From assembly GCA_013398015.1 (NCBI GenBank), contig VZRR01011618.1:1536021-1600020 (forward strand): 64,000 bases of DNA, read 5' to 3'. The translations under genes were made by a program, and so were the position numbers. Shown piece after piece: positions 11,555-23,545 of the stretch (position 1 is the first letter of the stretch; every line of letters begins with the position of its first letter). Under the pieces are notes generated by a model. The model ran no database searches and was not told where the DNA came from. It worked only from the letters and a program-made list of their open reading frames with translations. The DNA is from Oreocharis arfaki. Taxonomy: Eukaryota; Chordata; Aves; Passeriformes; Paramythiidae.

Positions 11555-14500
11555 GGGGGCAGGGGGGAGGGAGGAAGTTAGGAATTCAAACAGGGAAGCA
11601 GGGAAGTTATTTAAATGACAGCCTTCACTTGGTGTCCTCAGATGAGCTTGCAATGCAGCAGAAGGAGACTCAAGTATCTCTGACATCCAAACAATTTCCC
11701 AGAATTTTCCAGGACGTTCTGCAACATGTTTAGCAATTTACTCTTAAATTATACCATCACTAAATGTATAACTACAGAGCCTGATCCAAACCCAAATGAA
11801 ATTAATGGAAGGACCTCAACTGATGTGACTAGTTCTTATCAACCATTGGCACATGTATCTTGGCTGACTTTTAACAAAGAATATGAAATATTACCATTTC
11901 TTTTTAAAAAGTATTTTTCAGATAAATTTACACAGGAAATGCTGTATCAAGTGCAAGCAACTGGTACAGTATCTCCTTCCAAAGTCCTCTGCCAGAATCT
12001 CTTGAACTCTGTACATTTTGTAACAGTTCTCTTCTGAGACACAATCAGCCAAAACTCACACAAATTTTATACAGATAAACAGGAGAGTAAATACAATGGA
12101 ATATATTCTCTTGGGAGCAGCATACAATTTAAAGCAAAACCTATGGAGATCTAGGGCACTTTCCTATTGCCCATTATAACTGTATCCCAAACATCAAAGT
12201 GGAAGGATAATGCCTTATGTGGATGCAGGCTTTGTTGACTTTAATACTTCAGTATCCCCATGACCAATTTGAACAATTCAAGTTAGTTCCTGCCAAAACC
12301 TAAAGTCCATTAAAGTAGAATGAAACCTCCCTGTAATCTAACTCTTACTACTGGCCATGGGAAGAAAAGAAGAAGTCACCTTTAATTTTTCCATGAGAAA
12401 TGTGACTCCCTCAAGGTAAGACAGGAAAATTTTACTGTAATTCATTTATGGGAATGGAAAAACACAACAGAAGAAAGATGTCTCTGTAGTGCACATTTGT
12501 AACATCAATATGTTTCATTGCCTGGAATTCCATTCCAGCATGCACTGATCAAATTTCTATCTCATGATACAGTTTTGAAAGTAACCAAAAATCTGATCAA
12601 ATTTGATTTGTTCTACATTCTTCTCATGAGAAAAGCAAGTGGAACTCACTTTGAAAGCAGAGCATTCCGTTTGGAGAACTAAGAAGTGAAAAAATTACTG
12701 AGTAAGCCTCAATAAATGAAAGAGGAGAGGGCTGGAAATTATACAGTATTTGAGGTTTGCTATCGATGGATATTTAAAGTGCCCAGATTCATAGATATTC
12801 ATCCCTGAAATGCTCCTCTCAAATTTCAAGCACTGTATACTACTTAACACAGTTTGTTAAAAGAAAATAACTCCCTAAATTAGTTCTTCTTTTAGCACTC
12901 TTCTATCTCTGAAGTTAAAGAAGCTGTCAGCAAAATAAAGGTCATTATTCCCATCTCATGAGTGGGAAATGCACAGCAGGAGTGGAGGTAATGATATGCC
13001 CACAGCCCTAAGCAGGTTAATGTTTTCAGGCCACTGTTTTATCCTCTGAGTCCCTCTGCCTTACACTTACCAAGCACATCTTGTTTATAGTAAAGAAATT
13101 AAACTGAAATAATAAACCAATCAGTGTTATATAATTAACACCTCTCTTTTTCAATACTGTGCTTTGTAGATGAGGACAGAGAGACAGATGTGTTTATAAT
13201 GTTCAATCTGTTGAACCTGAAAATAAAAGTGTAGGCTGCTTAACCTAAATATAGTCATCAGCCTATGGAGTTGCCACTGTATTCAGTGTCTGCCATGCAG
13301 CACTAGAAAAGATTTTGTAAAGCAAACTTCTGCTAAATGTGCTCATAAATATTAGAATATTCTTGATATGCTATGCTGAAAACATTCAATCTGAGCTGCG
13401 AGCAACTAGTGTTGCATATCAATTTTTGGAAAATGCTAGTATTTGTATCCAGAGATACTACCAGCAATACAAAGTGACAAGATACTGAAACTGGCAATAC
13501 AATGCCTTACACAATTATTTTGGGTCGAAGTATCCCATTGTACATAAATTCACATAATGAAGTTCGGTACAAAGCAAACTAACAATGAACTTGGCACAGA
13601 GAAACAGATCGGCAGCTGCACTGAGAATTCAATGGAGAAAACTATTTTAATGCTCGATGTGTACATAAAATTGTCTTTGAAACTGAAATGCAAATAATAT
13701 ACATCAAAATTAAAATTTCTTAAAATAAAATTCAGGCTTGCTTAAAATATAAACCAATTCCAGAATCAAGGTTTTTGGAGTGCTGTGATTAGCTGATGAG
13801 AGGTGTTTTAGACAGATGATATAGTAGCTGGCACTGTATCATTATTGCCTCGCTTTCTTTCCTCTCCATACGGGCTTTTAAAGTTCATATATACAATTCA
13901 GAATACGCTTTTTATAAAATCTTTTGGAGTTACATTAAGAAGCCAAAAAATGCCAGAAAACTGGTCTTCCTCCATGGGAGGAGGAAAAATGGAGCATATT
14001 ATGCAAATACAAAGCCATGCAGGCATTACTCAATACAAACAATGCTAAACAGTATAATTTAAAAGAAACCACAAATGCAGTCATTGATTTTTAATATCTG
14101 CATTAAAGGTCTTCATTCTAAGTAATTACATTTTGTAGGAAATATCTTTAAATGATGTTGTGCCTATTTAAAAGGAATTATGAGAATATTATACAAACAA
14201 GGTGAGGAAAATACATTTTGCTGTGACCATTTTTTCAAATACCTTCCCTCCTCCAATATTTAAACCAGACATTACTAAAACTGCTACAAAGAACACCAAT
14301 TAAAAGAGGGATTAGGTTTGCTTGTATTTTAAAAACAAATATTTAGAGATTTTTTTTCCTTTCTTTTTAGGGTGAATAATTGGCCAAACTCTCTCATCTT
14401 TTTTCATGCTTCCATAAAAACACATCCACCTAGTGCTTGCTCTGAGCCCAGGTGGGAGACAGGCAGAGAATTTTCAGAAGAGGGAGATGAGCATATATGT

Positions 14501-17500
14501 CACCTAATATCCCCATGCTAAAGGAAAAGACTGGTTTTTGACCTGGGGAAACCACTATCAGGGTCTGCCTATAGATGCAAACTTTATTCATGGATCAAGC
14601 AGCTGTCAGGTGAGATAGAGCAGATGATGATGATGTCATCTAACCAGCCTTCATCTCTGTGGTGACGCCTGCCTAACACCTGGGCCAGTACAAAGGCTCC
14701 CATAAGGGGTCTTGTCTCCTCCACTAAAGGACTGACCTGTCCTGTGAGAGAGCTCCCTTTTAACTGTACCAGCAATCCTTCAGATCGTGTGGATATTTCA
14801 GCAGTTTCCAGGTACTGCTGAAGATGGCAATGCTTGTGGCTTTGTAGGGCAAAGCCTGACTTGTTCAAGAGTTCAACACTGGAGGAAGGCCAAGAGAGGA
14901 GGGGGAAGTCTCTCCCAAAATGGGAGTTATGTGGTTGGAAGGGAAAACCTCTTTGGAAGATCAAATGTACACCCCCACAAGTTTCCATTTCAGTTTTGAA
15001 CCCTGCTTGCTCTGCCTCAGCATTTGAATAAGGCTGAAAGTGTGGACTGAGATCCATCCCAGGCTCTGTAGCACTGCCAAGCCCAACACTTGTGCTCTTT
15101 GCCACAGGACAGGAGGAAGTGGAGGAGCCTATGAACCTTCTGGCAACATCAAAACCCGTTGCCTTCAATAACACAACAATCCCTGCTTTGCAGCAGGTGT
15201 CTAGTGCTGCCTGCAAAGTGGCTCTGGAATACAAAGTATTTTATGGACCTTTTCTGGGCAAAAAAAAGAAAAAGAAGAGAAAGGAAAAAAAAGAGAACAC
15301 TAGAAGAAAAAATAAAACAAATAAAACAATTTTTTTTTAAAAAGATGAATGAGGGAAAAGTCCCACAATGATGTCTGCTTTTGTTCTGCACATCTTCCAG
15401 CTCTACAAAAAACACACAGAGAATAACTACTTGGCAGTCCACTATCAACACTGGTCCACTGATACGCAGAGTGACTTCCACCTTTACCATAGGTAACCAC
15501 TCATCACTTCCAAAAGCTGCCAGCCCACAGCCTGCATTTGACCTCCTAGATTTGTACTCTGATACACTCTACATCTCAAACTTTTAATTAAAAGGAGAAG
15601 AAAAAAAGGAAGTTCATCCAAATCAATTCAAATGTACCGTTTCTCCCAATTACTGTGAATGCAGAGGTCATCATCGCATTGCATCATTACATTGAGGAAT
15701 AATCTAGCATGAAGTCCTATAAATTAGCTTAAATAGCTTGTGTGTTTTCATCCATAACAGCATATTTTATAAAGATATACTACTGCTTTTCTGTGTACAA
15801 GAAACTAAATTGAACAGGCACATTACATCTATTTTATATGAACTTTAATGAGAAAAGCCTGATACGAACCTTCCCCCACTGCGTATCTATGAAATTTAAA
15901 CAGAAGAAAAAAGAGATATTATTTTCTGGCTGCACATTAGATTCTGATGCTTTAGATTGCCTTTTTTCTTTTGAGGAATGCACCACATTCCTGGCACTTC
16001 TATTCAAAACAAGCTTGTGTTTTAAAGAAAAGAGTTCAGTATTTACAGTGACATATATAAGAACAGCACTGACAGAAAACTCTGATATATAATTACAACT
16101 TAATCTAAGGAAACACCCATTTTAAGAGAAATGGTAATTGCACGAAAAGTACCACCCAATCTGAATCAAAAGATGCTAGTTTAGGATACTATATATCAAA
16201 CCCCAAATATCCTATGTACTTTTATGTCCTGACAGTGGACCACCTGTCCAAAAAAAAAAGCAGCACAATGAACCTAAATGCTACAAACAAGTAAGAATTC
16301 TTATAGAACCTATGCTGCATGCAGAATTCTTCACAAAAAACACAATAAATTGAAATCAGAGAGAGCTCCATCAGTTTTGTTTTGGAACACTGGCGAGTAC
16401 GTACGTAATGACTTTCCCCTCTTGAAACATCTCTGCTTCATTCTTATGCATAGACTTGAAGGGTCATTTACGTGTTTGGCTTGTTGCATCAATTCAGAGG
16501 GTAGAGTTACTGTAAAAATTTACATTACAGCAGGCTTGTAGTGATGAAGCAGGCAAGCACGAGAAAAAAGCTTTTATTGCTTTTATTTTAGATTTGATGG
16601 AAAAGTGCAGTCATTTAATATGACAACAGCCATCATGAAATTTGATTTGTTTATTGATTAAATTATGTTTTATTTAAGCAGAATTTTTGAAAGCATTGAA
16701 ATTTCAAGATAAAGCACAAATTTGACCTATCCATCCAGATGGTGTTGCTCCTGAATTGATCATGTATTTCAATTTGCTGTACCCACTTTAGTTTATAGTT
16801 GTGACATTTGCAGTGCACCAAGGACACTTACTGAAACTCAAAGTTAATTTGAGTAAAACACTACCCTATCTACTACTCTCCACACCAAACTCTTTTATTA
16901 AAAATGGGAAAAAAAAGTTTTCATTTCTCCTAGAACACAAAAGTTGCTTGTAACAAAGATGGCACTTTATTTAAAATGGACCTATAGAATTCTTTACAAA
17001 ATAAATATATTTTTGAATCTTGATGGCTTAGGTTTTACTGTAACTTGCTACTCTGTTGAAGGTCTTGGAATCACAGGTGGATCAGTCCTTTGGTGCAGAT
17101 AATAAGGTGAAGGACAGATTTTTAAGAACTAAGCAGCACTAGCTTTCAGCTAAAGGTAGAGCTCGCTGGCAGCCTGACTAGACCTCTGGGCTTTTCCCCC
17201 ACTCCTGCCAACAGCTTTTTTTCTTGTCTTTTTGAGGCGCAGGCTGAGTTAATTTTGCGCTGGAAGAGTTCCCTGAACCTGCATGCAGGTGCAAAAAAAG
17301 AGGACGGCACTGTGCAGGGACAGATTTAGATGGCTGAAAACACTATGGGTCACCTTGGTTTGAAATGCACCACGTGTTTCCAATAACTAGTCTAAGTTTC
17401 AAACCCCTAAATTCCCAGACTTGTCACTGTTTCTTATATGCACTGCTACTCTCATTCATCTGATTTTTCTTGATTTATTTCTCACTTCGGTTATTCCAAA

Positions 17501-17779
17501 GGACCCAAAACAGAAAAACACTTAGTCCCCAAATCAAATTTAAATGTGTATTTGGGGTTCTTATTATTGGGTTAAGTTTTTAATCTTTTTGTGAAGTTAT
17601 TCAAAGCCAGTGAAGACATTTCAGATTCAACAGACTTTCTCAACCTTTTTTTTTGTCTTAGTAAAACTACTGTATTACTAATGATACCAAACCAAGTTAT
17701 AAGATAGTGGAGTGAAGACTGCAAATATTTGCCTGCAATATCAATTATAAAGAACAAGAATTAAAATCATTGTCAATAC

Positions 17780-17907
17780 CTGTGGTTAAAGGCAGATGAG
17801 TGACAGAAGTTAGACAGGTGAGAGTAAACCAGGTTGATGCTAATGTTGCTCCAGATAAAAGCAGCAGCAGTATGAACTTCAGCATGCCCCTGATAAAATC
17901 TGCAAAT
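17780..17907 (-). CDS. SLC49A4: SLC49A4 exon 7 (TM9)
   Basis: This 128-nt exon has acceptor ttttag and donor GTATTG. It encodes 42 codons starting FADFIRGMLKFILLLLLSG, continuing through ATLASTWFTLTCL and ending TSVTHLPLTT, plus a final G. The basic FADFIRGMLK is the cytosolic loop after segment 8, and the leucine-rich run is membrane segment 9. Joined to exon 8, the last G gives an alanine where I recall valine in human, a conservative change. Confidence 0.97.
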
Positions 17908-20900
17908 CTAAAATAAAAGCACACATCAGAGCAGTACAAATGCTGATTTTCATATTATTTAAATGCGATGCTTGACAGTTAATTCAGTTTATTCTCATTA
18001 AGCATTCTGGAGACTATAAAAACAATTTAAAAGTCATTTCTCATTTTCAGAAATAGAAAATAGGTATTTTTATAGAATGGTGATATTTCTAGCTGTCAAG
18101 CTGAAGAGCCATGGATTTTTTTAGCTGTCACGAAATAACAACCAAACCAGAACAATTCTCAAGAAATTCTCAAGGCATCAAATGAATACACTTGGAGGAA
18201 AGTTTTTTTTCCTTCTGCATTTGTTGGACACAATATCACACCACTACTTCCATCAGGTTTGCCAGTCTCCCTTGGCAGACACAGAGCTCCATTAGCATAT
18301 GAGGAGGCTGCCACGTTTCATTCAAGACATAGTTAAGTGTCAAGATGCATTCCTGTGGGAAATGGAAAAACTCCAAAAAATTCCAAAGAATGCCTAGTTG
18401 AAGATGACAAGGAACAGCTTCTGAACCTTCGGAGGCATTGGTGATGAAGCTCATGGTGGCTTAGGCAAGGAAGGAACTCTTCACACAGGGGGTCACTCTG
18501 CCAGTGGCTGCTTTGGGTTGAAAAGTTCCAGAAACCACAAGCTTGGTGCTACTCCTCTTCTAGACACACCCTGCTGACAGAGTGGGGTAGGACAGCCCCA
18601 CAAGTCCTCGGGCAGTCTGGCTGTTATATAGAGTGAATTATGATTTTTATATATTTGATGGTACAATTGCTTTTTTCATCTTTTTTTCCTTTTTCTTTCA
18701 AGGAGACAATGCTTTTGAGCAGTGCTCGTGAGGCATACTTATCAGTGCAACTGCTCTTTTCAAAGCGGATGTCAACCAAACTACCAAAAAAGATACATTA
18801 GATAAGGCAATGTCATTTATTCATGAGTAATTTGTATAATCTCCTGCTTAGGAGCTGTGATTTTGGGATGGACAGGTTAGGTATGTATTTCTAAAGCATG
18901 TCTTCTGCCTCCTACCTTGATTAGGCTAATGGTAGCATAATCCACCTAGTTTGGTTCATGATGAAATTTGTGTATCCATCAGCTAACTGCCTTCTCTGCC
19001 CTGACAAAGATCACTCTACAGGCAGATACCTTATAGCTTACTTGATAAAAGAGAAAATACTTCCAACACTTTGAGAACTTCCACATATACTGTAAGAGAT
19101 GTAGGAGTAATGCAGTCAAACACTCCCCCAAACCAACTTCTTTCCTCTTATTTTGATTCTCCCCATGCTTTAATTCCACATTGAATTTAGCAGTGAGTAA
19201 TTCAATAAGCAGTAGTGGGAGATCAATGCTGCATATAATCTGAGAAGTTTATGACTGCAGTGTTCAGGTGGCTTATGCATTCATCTCCAATAGCCAGAGG
19301 TCAGCTGCTACTGGTGGATTTTTTTCTGATAATCCAATCGAGGAGTCAGGATCGCCTCACTGGTTTGCCAGTTTCTTTAATTATTCTTTGGGATCACTAG
19401 GGTCAAAATCAGCAATTTTAAAAGCTTTGCAGAACCATCTCAAATTGTAAACTTTCAGCTTATTCCACAGAGACTCTCACTTTGCCTGCTGGCAGACAAC
19501 ATCAATGTTCTCTGTCCTTACAGGCAAGGGCAGTGACATAGATCCTGTCTAATGAGACAACGTGAGAAGTGTCAGCCTTCCTGGAGGGACAAGGGGTGAT
19601 CTCTAGGGGATCCTCTATCTCTATACCACCACCAGGGATATTGGGGGATGGGAGGATGAGATGCATCTAAGCCATTCATAACAGCTAAGTGGAGGAAATA
19701 CCTACCAGGCAGCTGCAACTCTTTCTGACACAAAGATCCCAGTTTGGGCAGCAGTGTGCTCCAAAGAGCTCTCAGATATCACAGAATTCCAAAAGGGACA
19801 AATGTACCCCAAAGGTAAAGGTTTACGCAGCTACTGGATTCAGCCAGCAATAGAAATAATGGGAAAAAAAATGACATAGCAACCTAGCCTGAACTTGGTA
19901 ATTGAAGGACTTCTGTTTCTTGTCTGGTTACAGGAGAGTAAAGAAGACTCTAAATCTAGTCCAGTCTTCAGAATACTTGTTTCAATCAAAAAATACGAGA
20001 AATTACTTTTATCCTCAGACCCAGCATTTGATTTCAAACTGTTGTTCTGTTTAAATCCTTGTTCATCATCTAGCATGTAAGGGATTGTCTGCAGCTGCTA
20101 GAACAGTAGACACAACAGGAGAGAAGGTGCATCCTTTGCCAGACAGAGACCTCTGAGCCTACTGCTGGTAACAGTCTCCAGCCTCCCAGCAGATCCAGCC
20201 CTAGGCTGTATCCTACAGCTAAAATCACAAACCCACACTGCTGACAACACTGTCTGTTGCTAAGGAAACTATCACCACACCATAAAGTTTCAGCATTTTG
20301 ACTACACTGCAGGTTAGAAGCAGGAACTGAAACTGAGCCACAGAGGACAAAACCTCAGAAATATCTATGATCCTTGGCAAATGTGTGGGAAAAAATTTTA
20401 AAAACAAAATCTGAGAAAAGGGAATAGATTAAGTTTCCATGCAATGATACAAATGCTGCTCTTTGACACTGCTTTTCTTCAAACTAGTAGCATTTGAAAG
20501 TTGCCAGCAAAGGGTACAGCACCTACCAGCTGCCCAAAATAGGCCAGGCTTTTCAATTATAAAAATGCATCAAACACATTAGCTAAACGTGTAAGTTCAT
20601 GGCTATCAGGACAGCAGTGGGTGGAGAGTAGAAGGATTTATGTATACTACTGAGGAAAACTTGCACCATTTTGAAAATGAGATAGATAAACAAATTTCCA
20701 AACTGGGCATTACTTTAAATACAGATGATTTAACACCTACTATGATGTACAGGACCTAATGCTACAGGGCAAGGCTCAGGTTGTTAAAAATTCTAAATTA
20801 TAGAATCTGCATTGACAAAAATGGAAGGAGCAAAATCCTAAGCTGCACCAATTTTGCTTTGACAAATTAGCAGAAGGAAAAAAAAGGAGAAAACCCACCC

Positions 20901-22748
20901 CAAAACTAACAGCTTACTGAGAGGTGGTTAAAGGAGAGAGCTGCTTGCTTGGCAAATCACAGTTCTGACACTGAAATATATCAACTTGTCAGCTTTGACA
21001 AGAATCATTACTTAATTTTCCTAATTACAACTTTCAGCAGATTACAGTCAGACTCGTCATTGATTCAACCCTACACAGATAAATGCTGAATAGGCCTAGG
21101 AGGGAGAGTCATCCATCAGAAGTGACAAATCACCTCCTCCCTCCCCTTCTGTATGCAAACCCTCCCATTTGAACTGTGTATCGCCCAAGTTAGAAAGACA
21201 TATTTGAAGACAGACTGTTGGTATTTTTAAAATTTACTAAATGCTACAAAATACAGGTATTCGACAAGGTTTGAAATCAATTTCGAAGCAGTTAAAGGGA
21301 CTGCAGCATTTCCTGAAACTTAACCCAGGCAATATAGTAAAAACCCAGGCAATATAGTAAATAAATTATTCTACCATAAAGACTGAGATTTGCATGTTGG
21401 CATAGAGTCTACAGATTCTCTCCTAACAAAGTTAAGTGAGCTTTTAAGTTCTACTATTGAAATGTTGCAAATATACTAGAGATTAATTCATGATGGGAAA
21501 GATTAAACTGGCACTCTACCTGCTTCGACCAGTGGCATCCGTGTCCTTTACAGCAATCTATTCTCTTACAGAGAAAACATTGTATCTGAGCTTGGCTAAT
21601 CAAAAGCAACTCTTTTTAGAGGAAATCAGGGCATGAACTTTGTTTGGCTAGATGAAGTCCTTTGGCCTGCATCTGGAGTGGATGGGAGAGAAGCGCTTGT
21701 TTCTTTTCCCTAGGTCAGGAGTTTTTTCCTCTCCCTGTTGCAGTTGCTAGGCAGCCTGCAAAATGTCAGGATGTGAAACCTCACATTTCTTTATGCATTG
21801 TGTACTCCAATGAGGCACAGCAAGTGAAAAAAAGAGAGCTTCAGTTTCTGTCCTAAAAAGATCACTCTCTCCATCCACAATGTCACAACGATACAACAAT
21901 TACAGATATCTGCACATGTGCTAAACTCATTGCACAAACTGGAGTCTAAAGATCGGACACAGACAAGCCAGGACAATGCTCAGATACCCCAAAGCAAGGG
22001 GAACATGTGATTGGTTTTAATCACATCATAAACGCACTGCTCAGGTACCTCCTAAAATACCTTTGCTCCCCCCCATTATCCCTTTTGCTAAAGAGGACCT
22101 CAATGAAGAATAAGCAGCAGCCTCTTGGAAGGGCAGTCAATTTCTTGCTGTTCCACTCCCTGTGTCATCAGCACTCACGACGGCCAGAGAGAGCTGTGTC
22201 TGGATTTAACACCCACACTGTAGCCCATAGCAGACAGCAGAAAGTAGTTAGGCTACACAGGAATCCAACAACCTGTCCAAAATGGGCCCAGACTAATTTC
22301 TCTGTGGAAGAACATAATGTTATTGTGGGTAGGCTGCCTGTACTACATTCCCTATATCCCTTTGGAAATCAATACGCCCAAAAGTGTTGATGGAAGGAGA
22401 CAGACAATAATTTCTTCAGTGCTTTCCAAATGTGCTACAATGAGGTTCTCCCTCATACCAGGCAGCTGAATTCACCAGAGCTGTCTTTAAAAGCAGCGTA
22501 CAGGAAGCCATTGTCAGGAATAACAGTCCGACTTCCCAATTCAGGTATATGCATGTGGAGTCCTCAATCCCCAGCAACCACTAACATGGTACAAATTATT
22601 GCATTACTAGAAACACATTATAACCCCAAAATGAATTTTCCATTTCAAGTTTCTGGAAGACGAGAGAAAACAAGTTCTGTTCTTAAGAGGATAAACTAAA
22701 CGACAATCACAGTTGAAGAAAGAGAGACGAACCTGTAATTATTCCTAC
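17908..22748 (-). other. SLC49A4 intron 6
   Basis: A 4.8-kb intron. It contains a 20-bp tandem duplication (21321-21360). The 18.23-18.62 kb part is GC-richer than its surroundings, with no recognised feature. No exon was recognised. Confidence 0.9.
21321..21360. repeat. 20-bp tandem duplication
   Basis: Two adjacent copies share the 18-base core ACCCAGGCAATATAGTAA and differ only in the first two positions of the unit (TA versus AA). Confidence 0.97.
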
Positions 22749-22816
22749 CTTGCCATTGCTATGCCAACAACACAACCTCCAACTATAGACCAAAATCCAA
22801 TCCAGCCTGCATCCAC
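22749..22816 (-). CDS. SLC49A4: SLC49A4 exon 6 (TM8)
   Basis: This 68-nt microexon-like piece lies between acceptor tcctgtcag and donor GTAGG. It begins in phase 0 and encodes [22 protein letters not shown], with a final AG that forms arginine with exon 7. It is membrane segment 8, and the arginine starts the ARFAD-like loop that resembles motif A of the major facilitator superfamily in the C-terminal half. It is too short to stand out as an open frame. I found it by expecting the segment between exons 5 and 7 and reading the minus strand. Confidence 0.95.
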
Positions 22817-23436
22817 CTGACAGGAAAAAAGAAACCAAAACAAAACAGAGAAATGTGTTAAAGCTGAGAAAATAAGATGATGTTACTTTCAAAGCAAATG
22901 TCGTGCAGGAGCTCCAAACTGCTAACAGCTCTCTACAATAATCTGAAGTGCAAAGCTTTTTCTAGGAAAGGAAATAAATTCACTGCAAGAAAGCATGACT
23001 AAGTAGTCTATGCCCTAAATGTGACCTCTCTTTATGGAATCTGAGTAATGTCCTCTGTTTTTTTATAATACTCTATCAAAAGCTTAGAAATCATCTTCTC
23101 CCCACTTCATCTTTTCCACAGGCATACATTATTTTCTTTCGCTAGAGATGCAGCAGCCAACAATACTCCCATTTGTTTACCTACTTCTTCCTTCTTGTCA
23201 AAAGGTGTGTACAGTTCTGAAAAGACTCACCACTGATGGAGAGTCAGCAGGGAGAATTATGACAGTTTGGGATGCCAAAGCTACAGTTCATTTTGTTTAA
23301 AATTTCAGGGAGTAAAGTGGTCCATATGTATTAATAGCATGCTAAACATAAAAACCTGATAAAAATGCATGCTAGTGCAAAATAAAAACATGCCACTTAC
23401 AAAATTGCTGCCGATTATCAGTCAGGAGATACTTAC
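22817..23436 (-). other. SLC49A4 intron 5
   Basis: A 620-base intron, the shortest in the window, with an AT-rich, unremarkable sequence and canonical ends. Confidence 0.95.
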
Positions 23437-23545
23437 TTGGCTTACATGAACAGGTGTTAATATCAAATCCAGAACACCAGACCAGCCAGAGAAAACCCCC
23501 AGTGGTATTGCATAGGCTAAAGCAATCATCAAGAACCGGAAATTG
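23437..23545 (-). CDS. SLC49A4: SLC49A4 exon 5 (TM7)
   Basis: This 109-nt exon has acceptor ttcacag and donor GTAAGT. One base completes the serine from exon 4, then 36 codons follow: NFRFLMIALAYAIPLGVF, SGWSGVLDLIL and TPVHVSQ, ending in phase 0. The hydrophobic run is membrane segment 7, the first helix of the C-terminal half. The stretch AYAIPLGVF-GWSGVLDLIL is a hallmark of the SLC49 family and is nearly the same as in human SLC49A4. Only 620 bases of intron separate it from exon 6. Confidence 0.96.

Larger units (their letters stand above)
7461..17779 (-). other. SLC49A4 intron 7
   Basis: A 10.3-kb AT-rich intron. It contains an AAAC-type simple repeat near 8.9 kb, an A-rich tract near 10.75 kb, the N gap near 11.5 kb, and a GC-richer block at about 14.4-15.2 kb with a long open frame on the minus strand (see findings). 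The rest is unassigned. Confidence 0.9.
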
